NCBI GenBank assembly: GCA_039810585.1 | Contig: JBDHXF010000018.1 | Location: forward strand, 1-64,000 | Direction: 5' to 3' | Length of the DNA stretch: 64,000 nt | Origin: JBBATK01 sp039810585 | GTDB lineage: Bacteria > Bacteroidota > Ignavibacteria > Kapaibacteriales > NICIL-2 | Shown here: in pieces, positions 62,872 through 64,000 of the stretch | Position numbering within the stretch: position 1 is the first letter of the stretch | How the letters are laid out: the number at the start of each line of letters is the position of its first letter | Program-made: the position numbers and the translations under genes | Notes under the pieces: model-generated | The model's database searches: none | Told to the model about the DNA's origin: nothing | What the model saw: only the letters and a program-made list of their open reading frames with translations

Positions 62872-63864
62872 TCACTTTTCTCGTTCAACTACATATCGCG
62901 CAAATTGCAATAAGGCATCTTTGTACGGACTTTCTTTCAACGATTCCAAGAGCTTGATAGCTTCTTCTGACAATTCTTTAGCCTTCTGCTGAGCGTAAGC
63001 GTTGCCACCGTGGGTGTCCACAAAATCATGAACATAGGCTACCTCTTTGTCGTTAGCTTTTTTACTCTTCACAAGGTTCAGAACCTTCTTCACTTCTCCA
63101 TTACGAGATTGCTGTAAGGCATAGATCAAGGGCAAGGTCAATTTTCCTTCACGGACGTCGTTGCCCACCGGCTTGCCAAGAATCGCTGTACGACTAGTAT
63201 AATCCAGCACGTCGTCGCGGATTTGGAAGGCCAAGCCCAAGCACTCACCAAACTGGCGCATGTTCGACTGTATGGTCTCGTCCGACGTGGCGCTGATCGC
63301 GCCAATCTCACAGCAGGTGCTTATCAACGAAGCGGTCTTGTCTGAGATAATGCGATAGTAGGTCTCCTCGTCGATGTGACGCTGACGAGATTTTTGCATT
63401 TGCAGAAGTTCACCCTCGCTCATTCGGCGAACGGTGCGGCTCGTTACCGCCAGAAAGGCAAACTCATTATGTTCAACGGCACTGAGGAGTCCGCGCGATA
63501 ACAGAAAATCGCCCACCAATACCGCTACTTTGTTCTTCCAGACTGCGTTGATGCTGGCCATTCCACGACGTTCCATCGCATCGTCCACCACATCGTCATG
63601 CACCAAGGTTGCCGTATGCAAGAGCTCAACCATGGCTGCTCCCACATAACTGCGCTGAGTGATACCGCCGCATGCTCCGGCACTGAGAAAGACAAGGATT
63701 GGTCTGAGTTGCTTTCCCCGACTTTTCAGAATGTAGCGCACCACCACGTCCAACAAGGCAACGTTGGACTTCATCTGCTTACGGAAATAGGCGTCAAACT
63801 GATCCAGCTCCTGCCGTATCGGTTCCCCGATGTCCTGCGCTATTTTATTCGTGGAGCTTATCAT
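62872..63864 (-). CDS. Polyprenyl diphosphate synthase (quinone side-chain type)
   Basis: This trans-prenyltransferase of 330 residues adds isopentenyl units to make the long side chain of menaquinone or ubiquinone. The two aspartate-rich sites are LVHDDVVDDAMERRG (about 87-101) and AFQIRDDVLDYT (about 212-223). GKQLRPILVFL near residues 50-60 is the first conserved region. The chain length is not predictable by eye. Its ATG overlaps the stop of tatC by four bases (ATGA), so the two are translationally coupled. Confidence 0.92.
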   Translation of the reverse strand: MISSTNKIAQDIGEPIRQELDQFDAYFRKQMKSNVALLDVVVRYILKSRGKQLRPILVFLSAGACGGITQRSYVGAAMVELLHTATLVHDDVVDDAMERRGMASINAVWKNKVAVLVGDFLLSRGLLSAVEHNEFAFLAVTSRTVRRMSEGELLQMQKSRQRHIDEETYYRIISDKTASLISTCCEIGAISATSDETIQSNMRQFGECLGLAFQIRDDVLDYTSRTAILGKPVGNDVREGKLTLPLIYALQQSRNGEVKKVLNLVKSKKANDKEVAYVHDFVDTHGGNAYAQQKAKELSEEAIKLLESLKESPYKDALLQFARYVVEREK

Positions 63865-64000
63865 GATGTCTGTGCTTCCTCTCGTTTCTTTCGTGCAACC
63901 TGCGCTACAAGAATGCTGATTTCGTAGAGAACAAACAAAGGAAGTGCAAATATGAGCTGATTGATTGGGTCCGGCGTCGGGGTCAACACCGCTGCAAGAA
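63861..64000 (-). CDS. tatC: TatC, Sec-independent protein translocase, 3' end only
   Basis: This partial frame runs from the right edge to TGA 63863-63861 and gives the last 45 residues: VLTPTPDPINQLIFALPLFVLYEISI, then a hydrophilic tail of Arg/Lys/Glu. The TPTPDPxxQLxxALPLxxLYE segment is the sixth-helix signature of TatC. It is too short to be listed as an open frame because the start lies outside the window. It ends in an ATGA overlap with the polyprenyl synthetase start. Confidence 0.88.
   Translation of the reverse strand, partial: LAAVLTPTPDPINQLIFALPLFVLYEISILVAQVARKKREEAQTS

Overview
The window is a gene-dense bacterial chromosome segment of moderate G+C content. Three proteins carry type IX secretion (Por-type) C-terminal sorting domains. 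There is also a TonB receptor with a carboxypeptidase-like N-terminal domain and a DusB with the GCWVK active-site variant common in that group. Together these point to the Bacteroidota/Chlorobiota/Ignavibacteriota superphylum. Several genes have strong AGGAGG-type ribosome binding sites, which are rare in Bacteroidia proper, so I lean to an Ignavibacteria- or Kapabacteria-like lineage. That lineage call is an inference. No intact mobile element, CRISPR array or rRNA was seen.

Layout. Positions 1-7.4 kb (minus strand): mannose-1-phosphate guanylyltransferase (cut by the left edge), hpt, tilS with an enormous disordered N-terminal extension, a dus gene and an MGDG/UgtP-type glycosyltransferase. 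7.4-19.4 kb: BrkB-type membrane protein, a PolB-like exonuclease, LysE exporter, a REC-histidine kinase protein, a Sua5/YciO protein, CDF metal exporter, a lipoprotein, cdsA, pntB without pntA, arginase, an outer-membrane-like protein and a short ribosome hibernation factor. 19.6-29.4 kb: a methyltransferase, pyruvate kinase, Rho, a DegT sugar aminotransferase, mraZ-rsmH cut off from the rest of the division cluster, a nitroreductase and a pirin. 29.6-39.9 kb: a type IX secreted protein, a tightly packed TonB receptor/lipoprotein/MazG operon, an orphan OmpR regulator, a GH57 branching enzyme, gamma-glutamyltransferase, a tRNA with CAT anticodon and a small coiled-coil membrane protein. 40.1-45.5 kb: MgtE, a Rossmann protein, a gene-poor stretch with an IS-transposase remnant, and a DcuC-type transporter. 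45.6-56 kb is a cell-surface block: a type IX secreted subtilisin, an internally duplicated protein next to a Gly/Ser-rich membrane protein, a type IX secreted BNR-repeat protein and, head-to-head with it, a membrane-anchored GH2-like protein that seems to have lost both catalytic glutamates. 56-64 kb: hrcA, an orphan MalK-like ATPase, a hypothetical protein, LptF/G, a TPR protein, Bax inhibitor-1 family, polyprenyl synthetase and the 3' end of tatC.

The most unusual signals are: (1) the roughly 590-residue low-complexity N-terminus of TilS with an Arg-Asp repeat; (2) the pseudo-glycosidase with a multi-pass membrane tail; (3) a dispersed family of hairpins with the core TTATTCGTGCG/CGCACGAAT, two of which flank a 109-bp unit as perfect 12-bp inverted repeats. 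The rest is mostly ordinary housekeeping and envelope functions.
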